NCBI GenBank assembly: GCA_028689115.1 | Contig: JAQTWV010000001.1 | Coordinates: 409,439-473,438, forward strand | Source of the DNA: Candidatus Altimarinota bacterium | GTDB taxonomy: Bacteria; Patescibacteriota; Gracilibacteria; BD1-5; UBA6164 | DNA: 64,000 nt | Direction of reading: 5' to 3' | Shown: positions 54,534 to 63,395 of the stretch, one piece after another | Layout: each line of letters starts with the position of its first letter | Numbering within the stretch: the stretch's first letter is position 1 | Position numbers and translations under genes: made by a program | Notes under the pieces: generated by a model | Told to the model about the DNA's origin: nothing | Seen by the model: only the letters and a program-made list of their open reading frames with translations | Databases searched by the model: none

Positions 54534-54571
54534 AATTACTAAAATAATATAAATATTTTAGTAATTTTTTT
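54534..54571 (+). terminator. Terminator after mraY
   Basis: AATTACTAAAATA-loop-TATTTTAGTAATTTTTTT. Confidence 0.85.
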
Positions 54572-54574
54572 ATT

Positions 54575-55021
54575 ATGACAAGATTAAAAGTTTGAGTGAT
54601 TATAAAATGAGATATAAATAAAATATGGGAAGTTTGGAATAATCCTGAACATATTGTAAATTGGTGTTTTGCTTGAGATGATTGGTCATGTCCAAAAGCA
54701 AGTAATAATCTGAAAATTTGAGAACAATTTAGCACAACAATGGCAGCTCGTGATTGAAGTATGAGCTTTGATTTAGAGTGAGAATACATAAATATAATCA
54801 AGAATAAACTTATAGAGTATGTGATGATTGATATGCAATATTGAGAATATTATATAGAAAAATGAAGAAAAGTTTTAGTAAATTTTATAGAAAATAATTG
54901 AGAGGTAGAAATAATAGAAGAATTTGATGCTGAAGAAATTCATAATATTGATATGCAAATTGCTTGATGGCAATCTATTTTAGATAGATTCAAAAAATAT
55001 TTTGAGAGTTTATCATTTTAA
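54575..55021 (+). CDS. SRPBCC/AHSA1-family protein
   Basis: 148 aa. Start motif INKIWEVWNNPEHIVNWCFA is the AHSA1 hallmark (V...W...W), then DDWSCPKASNNLKIGEQF, a beta-rich middle, and the closing helix IAGWQSILDRFKKYFESL. START-like hydrophobic pocket; ligand unknown. It begins 4 bases after the T-run of the previous terminator, so the promoter overlaps that hairpin or mraY 3' sequence. Confidence 0.85.
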
Positions 55022-55043
55022 TTTAAACCATATGTGATTTAAA

Positions 55044-55343
55044 ATGATAAATGAAAGTTTTACTTGTGAAAACTGCAATAAAATTATAGAAAAACATCCA
55101 GAAGGTAGTGCTCGTAATCACTGCCCTTTTTGTCTATTTAGCAAACATCTAGATAAGGATTTTCCTTGAGATAGACAAAGTCAGTGTTTATGAATTATGA
55201 AACCTATAGATATAGATCATAAAAAAAATAAGGGTTGGATGATAAAACATAAATGTGTAAAGTGTAATAAAGAAATATTAAACAAGATAGCTCCCGATGA
55301 TAATTTCCTAGATTTTATAAACAAAAGAAATAAGATTATATAA
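55044..55343 (+). CDS. RNHCP-domain zinc protein
   Basis: 99 aa. FTCENCNKIIEKHPEGSARNHCPFCLFSKHLD carries the RNHCP motif; a second Cys pair lies in IKHKCVKCNKEI. Overall CxxC, CxxC, C and CxxC ligands. The family is linked by context to translation or redox but its function is not settled. 22 bases after the AHSA1 gene, probably co-transcribed. Confidence 0.85.
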
Positions 55344-55359
55344 TCTTATTTCTTTTGTT
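55320..55359 (+). terminator. Terminator overlapping RNHCP stop
   Basis: ACAAAAGAAATAAGATTA/TAATCTTATTTCTTTTGT, an 18-pair perfect palindrome containing the stop codon. Confidence 0.9.
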
Positions 55360-55369
55360 TGAAAATGAT

Positions 55370-55394
55370 TTGACATTTTTATTATTTGTATAAT
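55370..55394 (+). promoter_or_regulatory. Cassette 5 promoter
   Basis: TTGACA at 370-375 and TATAAT at 389-394 (13 bp; TAATAT at 391 gives 15). TTGCAA-TT-TTGCAA hairpin (55401-55414) at the expected transcript start. Confidence 0.6.
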
Positions 55395-55438
55395 ATGTGC
55401 TTGCAATTTTGCAAACAAAAAAAAGGGAGAAAAGAGAA

Positions 55439-55819
55439 ATGGATGATAATCAAAGGTCTAGATTAGAAAAAGTTATCACAAGTTTTGAAATAAAAACACT
55501 TTTCACTGAAGAAATCATTTTTGTTAGAAATGGTGAGGGATTTGAAATCTATTTCACTCATTCTAAAAAAAATATAAGTGAAGAGGAACTTGCCTACTGG
55601 TTTTACCATCTGGATTTAAGAGATGTAAATAATTTTAAAATTGGAGAAATAAGAGGATTTATAGACCCCTTTAAAAACAGATATGACGTTATTTGCCGAC
55701 TTGGCAGCGAAATTTTTATCCTTCTTTCAAAAGAAAGAGATTCTGATTCTGTATACCAAAGTGAAAAAGATATGATTCATTCTCTAAAAACAAGATTACA
55801 GGAAATTATCCACCTGTGA
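55439..55819 (+). CDS. Cassette 5: 126-aa protein ending in TGA
   Basis: Not recognised. Alpha/beta layout: helix SRLEKVITSFEIKT, strands EIIFVRNGEGFEIYF, helix SEEELAYWFYHLDL, strand DVICRLGSEIFILLSKE. ATG 55439 preceded by AGGGAG nine bases away; an in-frame TTG at 55397 lies at the transcript start and is rejected. All five Gly are GGN. Stop TGA 55817-55819; if read as Gly only six residues are added before TAG inside the terminator stem. Same signal set as cassettes 1-4. Confidence 0.75.
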   Translation: MDDNQRSRLEKVITSFEIKTLFTEEIIFVRNGEGFEIYFTHSKKNISEEELAYWFYHLDLRDVNNFKIGEIRGFIDPFKNRYDVICRLGSEIFILLSKERDSDSVYQSEKDMIHSLKTRLQEIIHL

Positions 55820-55825
55820 ATTCTT

Positions 55826-55855
55826 AAAAAAAAGTAGCTGTACAGCTACTTTTTT
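55826..55855 (+). terminator. Cassette 5 terminator
   Basis: AAAAAAAGTAGCTG-TA-CAGCTACTTTTTT. Confidence 0.95.
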
Positions 55856-55929
55856 AATATAAATAAAAGTTTAAATTAAAAAATAAATAAGTATAATAGC
55901 AAAAATACAATTATAAATAATATATTGGG

Positions 55930-56919
55930 ATGAATTTTGAAATAAATAAATTTTTAGAAAAATACTACAAAAAAGATGAACCTATAATTTTGGCTTGTTC
56001 GACAGGTCCAGATTCTATGTTTTTACTTTATGAAATACTTAAAACTCCATATGCAAAAAATCTAGTTGCATGTTATTTTAATCATAAGTTGAGAGATGAG
56101 GCAGATTTAGAGGAAGTATTTTTAGAAGAATTATGAAAGAAACACTGATTTAAAGTAGAAATTGCAGATGCGAAAATAAAAGAAATAAGAGATACTTTTT
56201 ATCCAAGTTTAGGTTTAGAAGAAGTTGCAAGAGAAAAAAGATATGCATTTTTAAATGCTATTTTAAATATTTATAATTCTGATAAAGTAATTACATGACA
56301 TCATTTAGATGATAAAATAGAGACTTTTTTCTTTAATTTAGCAAGATGAACTAAATTAACTGGACTTATAAATATGACTGAAAAGTCTTGAAATATATTG
56401 AGACCTCTTATAAATATAGAGAAAAATGATATCTTAAAATATTTAGAGGAAAATAATCTAGAATATAAACTTGATTCAACAAATTTAGATACAAATATAA
56501 CTAGAAACAAGTTAAGACACGACATAATTCCACAATTTTCAAATATAAATTCAAACTACAAAAAAAATATTTCTAACTTAATTTCATATCTTGAAGAAAT
56601 AAAAAATCATATAGATTTAGAAGTGATAGAATTTTTAAAAGAACAATGAATATTGATTTTTAATAGCCAAAAGTACAAAATAAATACACTAGAAATAAAT
56701 GGATATTTTTACATAGAAGATTTCAATAATCAAACTTCCCTATTACAAAAAGAAATAATCAGACATATTTTCTATATAAGTAATTGAAATTCAACTATTT
56801 GATTAAGTGAAGCAAATATAGCTGAAGTTATTAGATTTATAAATTGAAAAAATAACAAAACAATAAAAGAAATACAAAAAATGAAATTAGAAAAAAATAA
56901 TAAAATTATTATTTTTTAA
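55930..56919 (+). CDS. tilS: tRNA(Ile)-lysidine synthase
   Basis: 329 aa. Converts C34 of tRNA-Ile(CAU) to lysidine. PP-loop ILACSTGPDSMFLLYEIL (usual SGGxDS; here STGPDS), FNHKLRDEADLEEVF, EEVAREKRYAFLN, ITGHHLDDKIETFFFNLARGTKLTGL and RPLINIEKNDILKYLEEN, then DSTNLDTNITRNKLRHDIIP, all TilS strings. Lacks the long C-terminal TilS domain beyond a short substrate-binding part. Nearly all GHHLDD glycines are TGA. Confidence 0.93.
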
Positions 56920-56925
56920 CACAAT

Positions 56926-56954
56926 AAAAAATGACTTACAAGTAAGTCATTTTT
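56926..56954. terminator. Bidirectional terminator
   Basis: AAAAAATGACTTAC-aa-GTAAGTCATTTTTT between convergent genes. Confidence 0.9.
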
Positions 56955-58496
56955 TTATATTTTAATATTTGGTAGATAACTAAGTAATAAATTTAAATCT
57001 AATTCACTATTATTAGCAACTTCTTCTTTTAGATATTTAGTTTTTAAACTTTCTTTTATAACTCAAAGTGTTCTTTCTCAAATTACTCAGGCATACTGAC
57101 TATTTTCACTATCAATTAAATTATTTGATAATTGAAATGCAACTACTGCTTGTTTTGTTTTTTCTCAATAAATAGCTGTATCTTTATCATTAAAATAACC
57201 TAATTCTTTTAATGTTAATTGTAAATTTCTTACATTTGATGAAACATCTCACACCTTAACTAAAGAAATATTTTTAGTCTTTTCTTCTACTTTATTTAAA
57301 GCAATTTTTTCTATTTCCTTGTATTTATCTTCTAATTCTTGTTTTCTTTTTTCTTCTTCTTGTTTAAGTTTTTCAGCTTCTAATCTTGCTTTTTCATTAT
57401 TTTCTAATTGTATTTTATATTCATCATATCTAGTTTTTAAATATGATCTAGTTTTAGGTCAATAAGTTCAAGCTCAGACATCTCAAATACTACTAACTAT
57501 ATTGTTTTCTAATTGAAAATCATAAATTGAATCTGTAATATCCACTATTTTTCAAGTTAAATCTCAAGAATAAAATCATAAATCACTCAATATTTCTTGT
57601 AATTTTTTAATTTCATTAATTGTTGTCAATGATTTTGAAAAAATATCAATTTCAGTATTTACAACTTGATTAATAACTATTTCTTGTTTATCTGTAATAT
57701 CTTTATTATTTAGAACTTCATCTTTTTTAACATCAAATTCACCATTTAAATATGCTTTTTTAAACTTGTCTTTTGTTATATTTCCCCAATACCCTGCTCA
57801 ATCATCATTTTCTGAAGAAACTATTTCATTTTCAATTTGAAAATTATAAACTATATCAATTATTTGTTTATTATAAATTCAATCTATTTCTCAAGTATAA
57901 ATTCATAAGTCACTAAAAAATTGTTGTAATTTTTTTACTCTTGCGATATCTGAACCGATTCACAAAGAATAAGTAAAAACATTATTTTGTGGTTTTAATC
58001 ATGTTGTTGTCCAAGCTGGAGAAGCTATATTAAAATAATTTAAAGTAACTTCTGAATTTATATTTGTTATATTTCATTTAACAGTTCTTTTTCCCCAATA
58101 CATAGCTCTTTGTAATCATTCATCACCATATCACATCCAAACATCTATTCTATCGTGACTATATCATCTATTTCAAGCCGTAACAATAGCTCAACCTCTA
58201 TCTGAAATTTCTCAAATACCAAGTCATTCAAGATATATTTTTGTACCAAAATTATAAGTTTTTGGTCAAGCAAGCATTCATGAAAATACTTTTTTTCAAG
58301 ATGCTCACTTAATTCATTCTCAATTTAATCTAATTTCAGCTTCATAATTACCTGTTAAATAATGTTTTTGGTTAGGTAATGGCGAATAATACGCGGTTAC
58401 AACAAAATATCATGTGTCAGTCATAGCATCTACATCTTGTGGTAAAAATCAAACTAAAATTAATAATAAAGTTACAAAAGCTAATATTTTTTTCAT
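56955..58496 (-). CDS. Secreted 3D-domain protein with peptidoglycan-binding repeats (A)
   Basis: 513 aa. Signal peptide ILAFVTLLLILVGFLPQDVDA. 3D/DPBB domain at about 30-140: YFVVTAYYSPLPNQKHY, GEISDRGGAIV, HDRIDVWMGYGDEGLQRAMYWGKR. Then three peptidoglycan-binding-type repeats (RVKKLQQFFSDLGIYTGEID..., IKKLQEILSDLGFYSGDL..., NVRNLQLTLKELGYFNDKD...) with a charged coiled coil between the second and third. Probable wall-remodelling lytic or binding protein of the RlpA/Mlt fold. Paralogue of the next gene upstream. Confidence 0.85.
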
Positions 58497-58554
58497 TTAA
58501 TACTTGTAAATAATAATTATATAAATTTTATCATAAATATTTTTTATAAACAAA

Positions 58555-58581
58555 AAAGAAAGCTTGACTTAAGCTTTCTTT
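58555..58581 (-). terminator. Terminator
   Basis: AAAGAAAGCTT-gactt-AAGCTTTCTTT. Confidence 0.85.
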
Positions 58582-59866
58582 ATAGTATTTCTCTTAAATA
58601 TGTTAATTGATTCTTTTTTTCATCATTATTTAATTTTGGAATTACTTCGTCTAAAGAACTCCTCAGAGAATTCTTGAATCTATAAATTTTAAAGTGATTT
58701 CAGCGGTATTTTTTTTCTAAAATTGCATCTAATTTAGTTTTTAAATTATTAACCCTATCTTTTTCTAATTGTGAAAGAGTTAGATAATCTCAAGCTTCTA
58801 TATACTTTTCTATAAATAATCAATTTCATTTTACTCAAAAATCTTTTCTAAAAACTGCATAAGTTTTTTCTCAGAAATAACCAGCGGCTTCATTGTACTC
58901 ACTATCAATTACTCAATTTTCTAATTGGTATTTTATAAGAATATTTTTTACTTTAGAATAATCTCAGTCAATTACTCAATTATATAAATTTGTATCCTTT
59001 AATAATTGTTGTAATTCCATAACTTGTGTATTTTCTTCTGGTTTTTCACTAAGTTTTTCTGGATTTACTACTAATTTATTGTATTTAGCTACAATTGAAG
59101 TATTAAATTCGATTGTAATATCTCTTGCAGAATTAACAACTTGTCATTTTACCTTTCTTGTTCCCCATTTTAAAGCTCTTTGTAATCATTCATCACCATA
59201 TCACATCCAAACATCAATTCTATCATACTCATGTCATCTTTCTCATGAATTTACAATTGCTCAACCTCTATCTTCTACACTTCATACACCAATTCATTCC
59301 AAATATATTTTTGTACCATATGCATAATTTCTAGGCGCTGCCATAAGTCAGGCAAACACTCCTTTTCATGAAGCTGTTCTTTTTCAACCTCAATTTAATC
59401 TTATATCTCACTCATAACTTCAAGTTGTATATTTATCTTGTCATGGTAATGGTGAATAATATGCAGTTACATAAAAATATCTAGAATCAAGTGATGGTTC
59501 ATCTATTTTTAAATAAGTTTCTTTTAAATTTAAAAATTTATCTCAAAATTCATTTTCTAAGGCTACAATAGTTTTATCTCAAAAATATCCAGCTCAATGA
59601 TCATCATTTTTTTCTATAATTCAAGCTTTTTTTTGATAAGCAAGTAATGATTCTTTGATTGAATCATATTTTCAATCAACTATTCAAGTATATAATCCTA
59701 ATCAGGAAAATACTTCTTGTAATTTTTTAACTTTTAACTCACTAGACTCTTCAAATATTTGATTTTCATAAGCAGAAAAAGAGCTATACGCTAGCTCCGT
59801 GTTGAAAAACATAAATATTGAAAGATATGATAAAAGTATTAAGATAATTCTCTGAAGATACTTCAT
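58580..59866 (-). CDS. Secreted 3D-domain protein with peptidoglycan-binding repeats (B)
   Basis: 428 aa. Signal peptide IILILLSYLSIFMFFNTELAYS. A first peptidoglycan-binding repeat (KVKKLQEVFSGLGLYTGIVDG), the 3D domain in the middle (RYFYVTAYYSPLPGQDKYT, GVGSVEDRGGAIVNS, YDRIDVWMGYGDEGLQRALKWG), then a second binding repeat (VMELQQLLKDTNLYNGVIDG) and a helical tail. Domain order differs from its paralogue, suggesting shuffling. Terminator-bounded. Confidence 0.85.
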
Positions 59867-60087
59867 TAAAAAATTTTATAAACTAAAATTTCTAGAAATA
59901 AATAACAATTATTATAATTTATTATTATCAAATAACCACTATTATTTAAAGAAATATTTTTTAAAATGTATTAAATATAGTTAAATAATTTTAAAAAATC
60001 TTATTAAGTATATATATAATACTATATTTACAACTTTTATTAAATAAAATCGCTAGACTATTGATGTAAAATAATTATAATATATAA
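59867..60087. other. AT-rich intergenic region
   Basis: About 220 bases without a gene; upstream region of the 3D protein and downstream of grpE. No clear hairpin terminator for grpE. Confidence 0.4.
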
Positions 60088-60639
60088 TTATAATCATGCT
60101 CAAACTATAACTTTTGCATGTCTTAAAACCCTATCTCAAAGCATAAATCACTTTTCAAATTCATCAAAAATAATTCCTTCTTCTTTTCAAGGAACCATAG
60201 TCATAACATCATGCATATCTGGATTTACTTTTTCTCAAATAGAAACAAAAGACTTAACTCACATCTTTTCTAGATCACTTAAAAATTTATTTTGCATAGA
60301 AACAACACCTTCATAAAGTGCATTTTCTTTTAATTCTTCTGGAGTATTTTTTATAATCCTATCTAAGTCATCAATTCTAGGTAATATCTTTTTAAATATA
60401 TCATTTTTTAAGAAAAAAATCATATCATCTCTATCTCTATCAACTCTTTTTTTGAAATTATCAAAATCAGCGCTTACTTTTGCAAGCATGTCTTTACATT
60501 TATATTCTTCTGGATTTTGTGCTTCTTCTAATTTTTCTTCATCAATTTGACCTTCTTCATTTTCAATTTCAGTTATTTCTTCTTGTAATTCTTCAATTAA
60601 ATCTTTTTCTTCTTGTTTATTTTTATCTGTGTGATTCAT
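60088..60639 (-). CDS. grpE: Nucleotide exchange factor GrpE
   Basis: 183 aa. Co-chaperone releasing ADP from DnaK. Acidic N-terminus (LIEELQEEITEIENEEGQ), long coiled coil with KVSADFDNFKKRVDRDRDDM (usual aDfeNyrkR), and C-terminal beta domain VSIGEKVNPDMHDVMTMVPG..GIIFDEFEKGFMLGDRVLRHAKVIVG, the GrpE signature. dnaK and dnaJ are not adjacent and no CIRCE element is seen. Confidence 0.95.
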
Positions 60640-60672
60640 ATATTATCTCGTTAAATTTTAAAAATCTAATTA

Positions 60673-60699
60673 ATTATACAAAAAAAATAAAATTTTCAA
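60673..60699 (-). promoter_or_regulatory. grpE promoter
   Basis: TTGAAA, 15-bp spacer, TATAAT. Confidence 0.5.
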
Positions 60700-60764
60700 G
60701 GATTTCTTCTTTACATTTAAATATTATTGTTAAAATATATTTAATTATCTTATAAAATGAAAAA

Positions 60765-61601
60765 ATGAAAATAATTTCTTGGAATGTAAATGGTATAAGA
60801 GCCGTTGCAAATAAATGATTTAAAGAGTTTATTACAAGTGAAAATCCTGATATTTTTTGTATTCAAGAAACAAAAGCATTTGAATCACAATTTTTAAAGG
60901 AAGTTTGAAATATAGAGTGATACAAATACATATGGCATACAGGAACAAAGGCTTGATATGCATGAACTGCTATATTTTTTAAGGAAGAAATAGAAGTAAT
61001 AGATACAAAAAATGATTTTTGAGAAATAAATCATTTTCATGATGATGGTAGAGTTACAGAATTAGAGTTTTTTTACAGCCCTCACTCAATCTCTCCCCAA
61101 GGGAGAGAAGTAACCCAAGAAAAAAAACATACAGTTTTGATTAACGGATACTTTCCTAACTGATGAACTAGAGCTGATGGGACTGAAATGGTAGATTACA
61201 AACTAGAATTTTATGATCATTTAAAAAATTATACTAGAAAATTAAAAAGTGAATGAAAAAACATAATTGTAACTTGAGATTACAACATTTGTCACACAGA
61301 AATAGATATAGCTCGTCCAAAAGAAAATGAAAATAGTATAGGATTTTTACCAATAGAAAGAGAAAAAATCTGAGATTTTATAAATGATTGAAACCTAGAT
61401 GTTTGGAGATTTTTAAATCCTACTAAAACTGATGTATATAGTTGGTGGAGTTATAGAGCTGGAGCTAGACCTAGAAATGTTTGATGGAGAATAGATTATT
61501 TTGTAATAAATAAAGAGTTTATAAATGATGTAGAAGATATAGAATATATGACAGAAGTTATGTGAAGTGATCATTGCCCTGTAAAATTGGAATTAAAATA
61601 A
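60765..61601 (+). CDS. xth: Exodeoxyribonuclease III (AP endonuclease)
   Basis: 278 aa. Base-excision repair nuclease. [27 protein letters not shown] (metal-binding Glu), [53 protein letters not shown] and VMGSDHCPV with the catalytic His. Between EFFY and INGYFPN is an extra ~21-residue stretch ([19 protein letters not shown]) encoded by a GC-rich palindromic insert. ATG 60765 chosen; ATG 60757 is out of frame. Confidence 0.94.
61077..61115 (+). repeat. Palindromic insert inside xth
   Basis: CCCTCACTCAATCTCTCCCC followed by AAGGGAGAGAAGTAACCC. CTCTCCC/GGGAGAG palindrome, in frame, GC-rich in a very AT-rich gene. It resembles the widespread CCCTCACCC..CTCTCCC bacterial interspersed palindrome that encodes SLSxxGRG-like peptides. 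Confidence 0.6.
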
Positions 61602-61625
61602 AAAGCTAGAAAAATTCTAGCTTTT
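61601..61625. terminator. xth terminator
   Basis: AAAAGCTAGAA-aaa-TTCTAGCTTTT. Confidence 0.85.
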
Positions 61626-61639
61626 TATTTTAGGTTTAA

Positions 61640-62044
61640 CTATGCAGGAAATTTACTCATATCCATATAAAAAATTTCCCAAGTATGTCAATCAAAATCT
61701 TCTATACTTCTTTGTTGCATAAATCAGTAATCTCTTAATTCATGTGGTTCTTTTCATCAAGCATCAAGTCAATTTTGCATCATTTTATTCATAGATTCAA
61801 CACTATCCATAGATAATGAAAAAAGTCAGGCTAAATTAGATTTAGTATCTGCAATAGGTTTTGTAGCAAATGATTTAAATTTTTCATGTGATAATAACAT
61901 CACAAAAATATTTTCACTCCAAACCATACACTTACCAGTATCATCTGAAAATTGTGGATTATTTGAAAATCCAAGTGCAGTATAAAAATCCATAGATTTC
62001 TTAGGATCTTTTACTGGCAAATTTATAAATATTTGTTTTTGCAT
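61640..62044 (-). CDS. VOC/glyoxalase-fold protein
   Basis: 134 aa. QIFINLPVKDPKKSMDFYTALGF is the start of glyoxalase/bleomycin-resistance-type folds; MVWSENIFVMLLSHEKF, HELRDYGFMQQRSIEDFDGHTWEIFYMDMS complete two beta-alpha-beta units with an E at the usual metal position (WEIFY). PhnB/YaeR-like small VOC; substrate unknown. ATG 62044 used because the VOC fold begins there, although an upstream in-frame ATG exists at 62131. Ends TAG. Confidence 0.85.
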
Positions 62045-62123
62045 ATTATGTTTATTAAAAAATAAATATATAATATAAATAGTATAACTTTTAAAATTTA
62101 AAAGACAAAAATTTATATTTATA

Positions 62124-62525
62124 TTACACAAAATATTCTAAATACTTATCTCTACGAATATTATACATATGTTCTGCTAAAGCAATATGTACATCCTCTA
62201 ATCTAGAAAAATTTATTAATTCTCATAGTTTAATATTCATCTTTTTTAATCTTTGAAAATCTTCTTCATTTTTTACTACAACACAAGGGACAAGTTTGTT
62301 TAGTATTCAATATGTTCATGCTCTTTGATTCCCTTCTATTATAAAATTTACATTTTTATAATTATATAATATTACTGGATCTAATTTCTTTCATTCACTT
62401 ATTTCTTTTTTGACAACGTCCATATATTCTTCTTTTAATGTATCGCTACCAATAAGTGTAGATGATTCAAAAAACTCTACTGGCAATTCTTCAATCGATT
62501 CATAACTAGATTCAAAATTTCTCAT
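62124..62525 (-). CDS. ParB/Srx-fold protein
   Basis: 133 aa. The central segment KKLDPVILYNYKNVNFIIEG, then NQRAGTYGILNKLVPCVVVK, fits the ParB N-terminal (sulfiredoxin-like) fold, with I-I-E-G-N-Q-R-A in the place of lvdGhhRlaA. No helix-turn-helix after it, so not a chromosome-partition ParB. C-terminal helix HIALAEHMYNIRRDKYLEYF. Could be a small NTP-binding regulator. Not in an operon. Confidence 0.55.
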
Positions 62526-62561
62526 ATTTTTTATAAATTATTTATTACATAATCTAAAATA

Positions 62562-62589
62562 ATTATAAGTTTCAATAACTTTTAGTCAA
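62562..62589 (-). promoter_or_regulatory. Promoter of the ParB-like gene
   Basis: TTGACT, 16-bp spacer, TATAAT. Confidence 0.5.
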
Positions 62590-62672
62590 TAATTTTAATA
62601 TCTAAATACATTTTTTAATTTGATTACATAAAAAAAAATAATAAAATACAAGAAATAACTAATCAAAATCTT

Positions 62673-63335
62673 ATGAACAAATTTGACCAAATTTTCTTCT
62701 CTAAATACGTTCCAGAATGACAAGAATTAGTAGCAATAATTCATACTCATCCTATAACTATATTGTTATGATTACTTGTAAAACTTACTTTACTTGTAAT
62801 ATTACCTAGTCTTTTTTATTATTATTCAATTAGCTTACAAACAATTGTTCCATTTTTTGCACTTGAAATATATTTATTTATAATTTATATAAAAATTATT
62901 TATGATATATTTGACTGGTACAACGATGTTTGGCTAATCACAAATCATGCTATAGTTTGGGTTGAACGGTCAATTTTTAAATCAAAAAGTGATAGTATAA
63001 ATTTTGATAATGTAGAGTGAGTTTGAGTAGAGCAAAGTTGAATAATAGATAAAATATTATCAAAATGAGATTTGGTAGTAAATAAAATTTGAGATGAAGA
63101 ATTTGTGCTTAAAAATGCTATAAATCCATATAAAGCAGTAGATATAATAGAAAATATAAGTCATGATGATAGCGAAGAAATAGAGAGTGAAAAATTTGAT
63201 ATAATTATGGATGCATTATCTGGAGTTGTATGAAATTATCTAGAAAAATGAAAAGAAAAAAGTAAAAAACAACAAGAATTAGAAGAAAAAATCAAAATAA
63301 TAGAAGAAAAAGCTTGAACTATTGATTTAAGATAA
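62673..63335 (+). CDS. PH-domain (bPH2/DUF304-type) membrane protein
   Basis: 220 aa. Two hydrophobic helices (ITILLGLLVKLTLLVILPSLFYYYSI and IVPFFALEIYLFIIYIKIIYDI), then a bacterial PH-like strand set starting DWYNDVWLITNHAIVWVERSIF and IGDEEFVLKNAINPYKAVDI, and a C-terminal coiled coil KEKSKKQQELEEKIKIIEEKA. The WyxxxW-TnxrI pattern is typical of bPH2. Cytoplasmic PH face; ligand unknown. Single gene. Confidence 0.75.
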
Positions 63336-63337
63336 AT

Positions 63338-63374
63338 AAAAAAGTATTTAAATTTTATATTTAAATACTTTTTT
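63338..63374. terminator. Bidirectional terminator
   Basis: AAAAAAGTATTTAAAT and ATTTAAATACTTTTTT, short loop. Confidence 0.9.
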
Positions 63375-63395
63375 ATTTGATTAAATCAATAGTTA

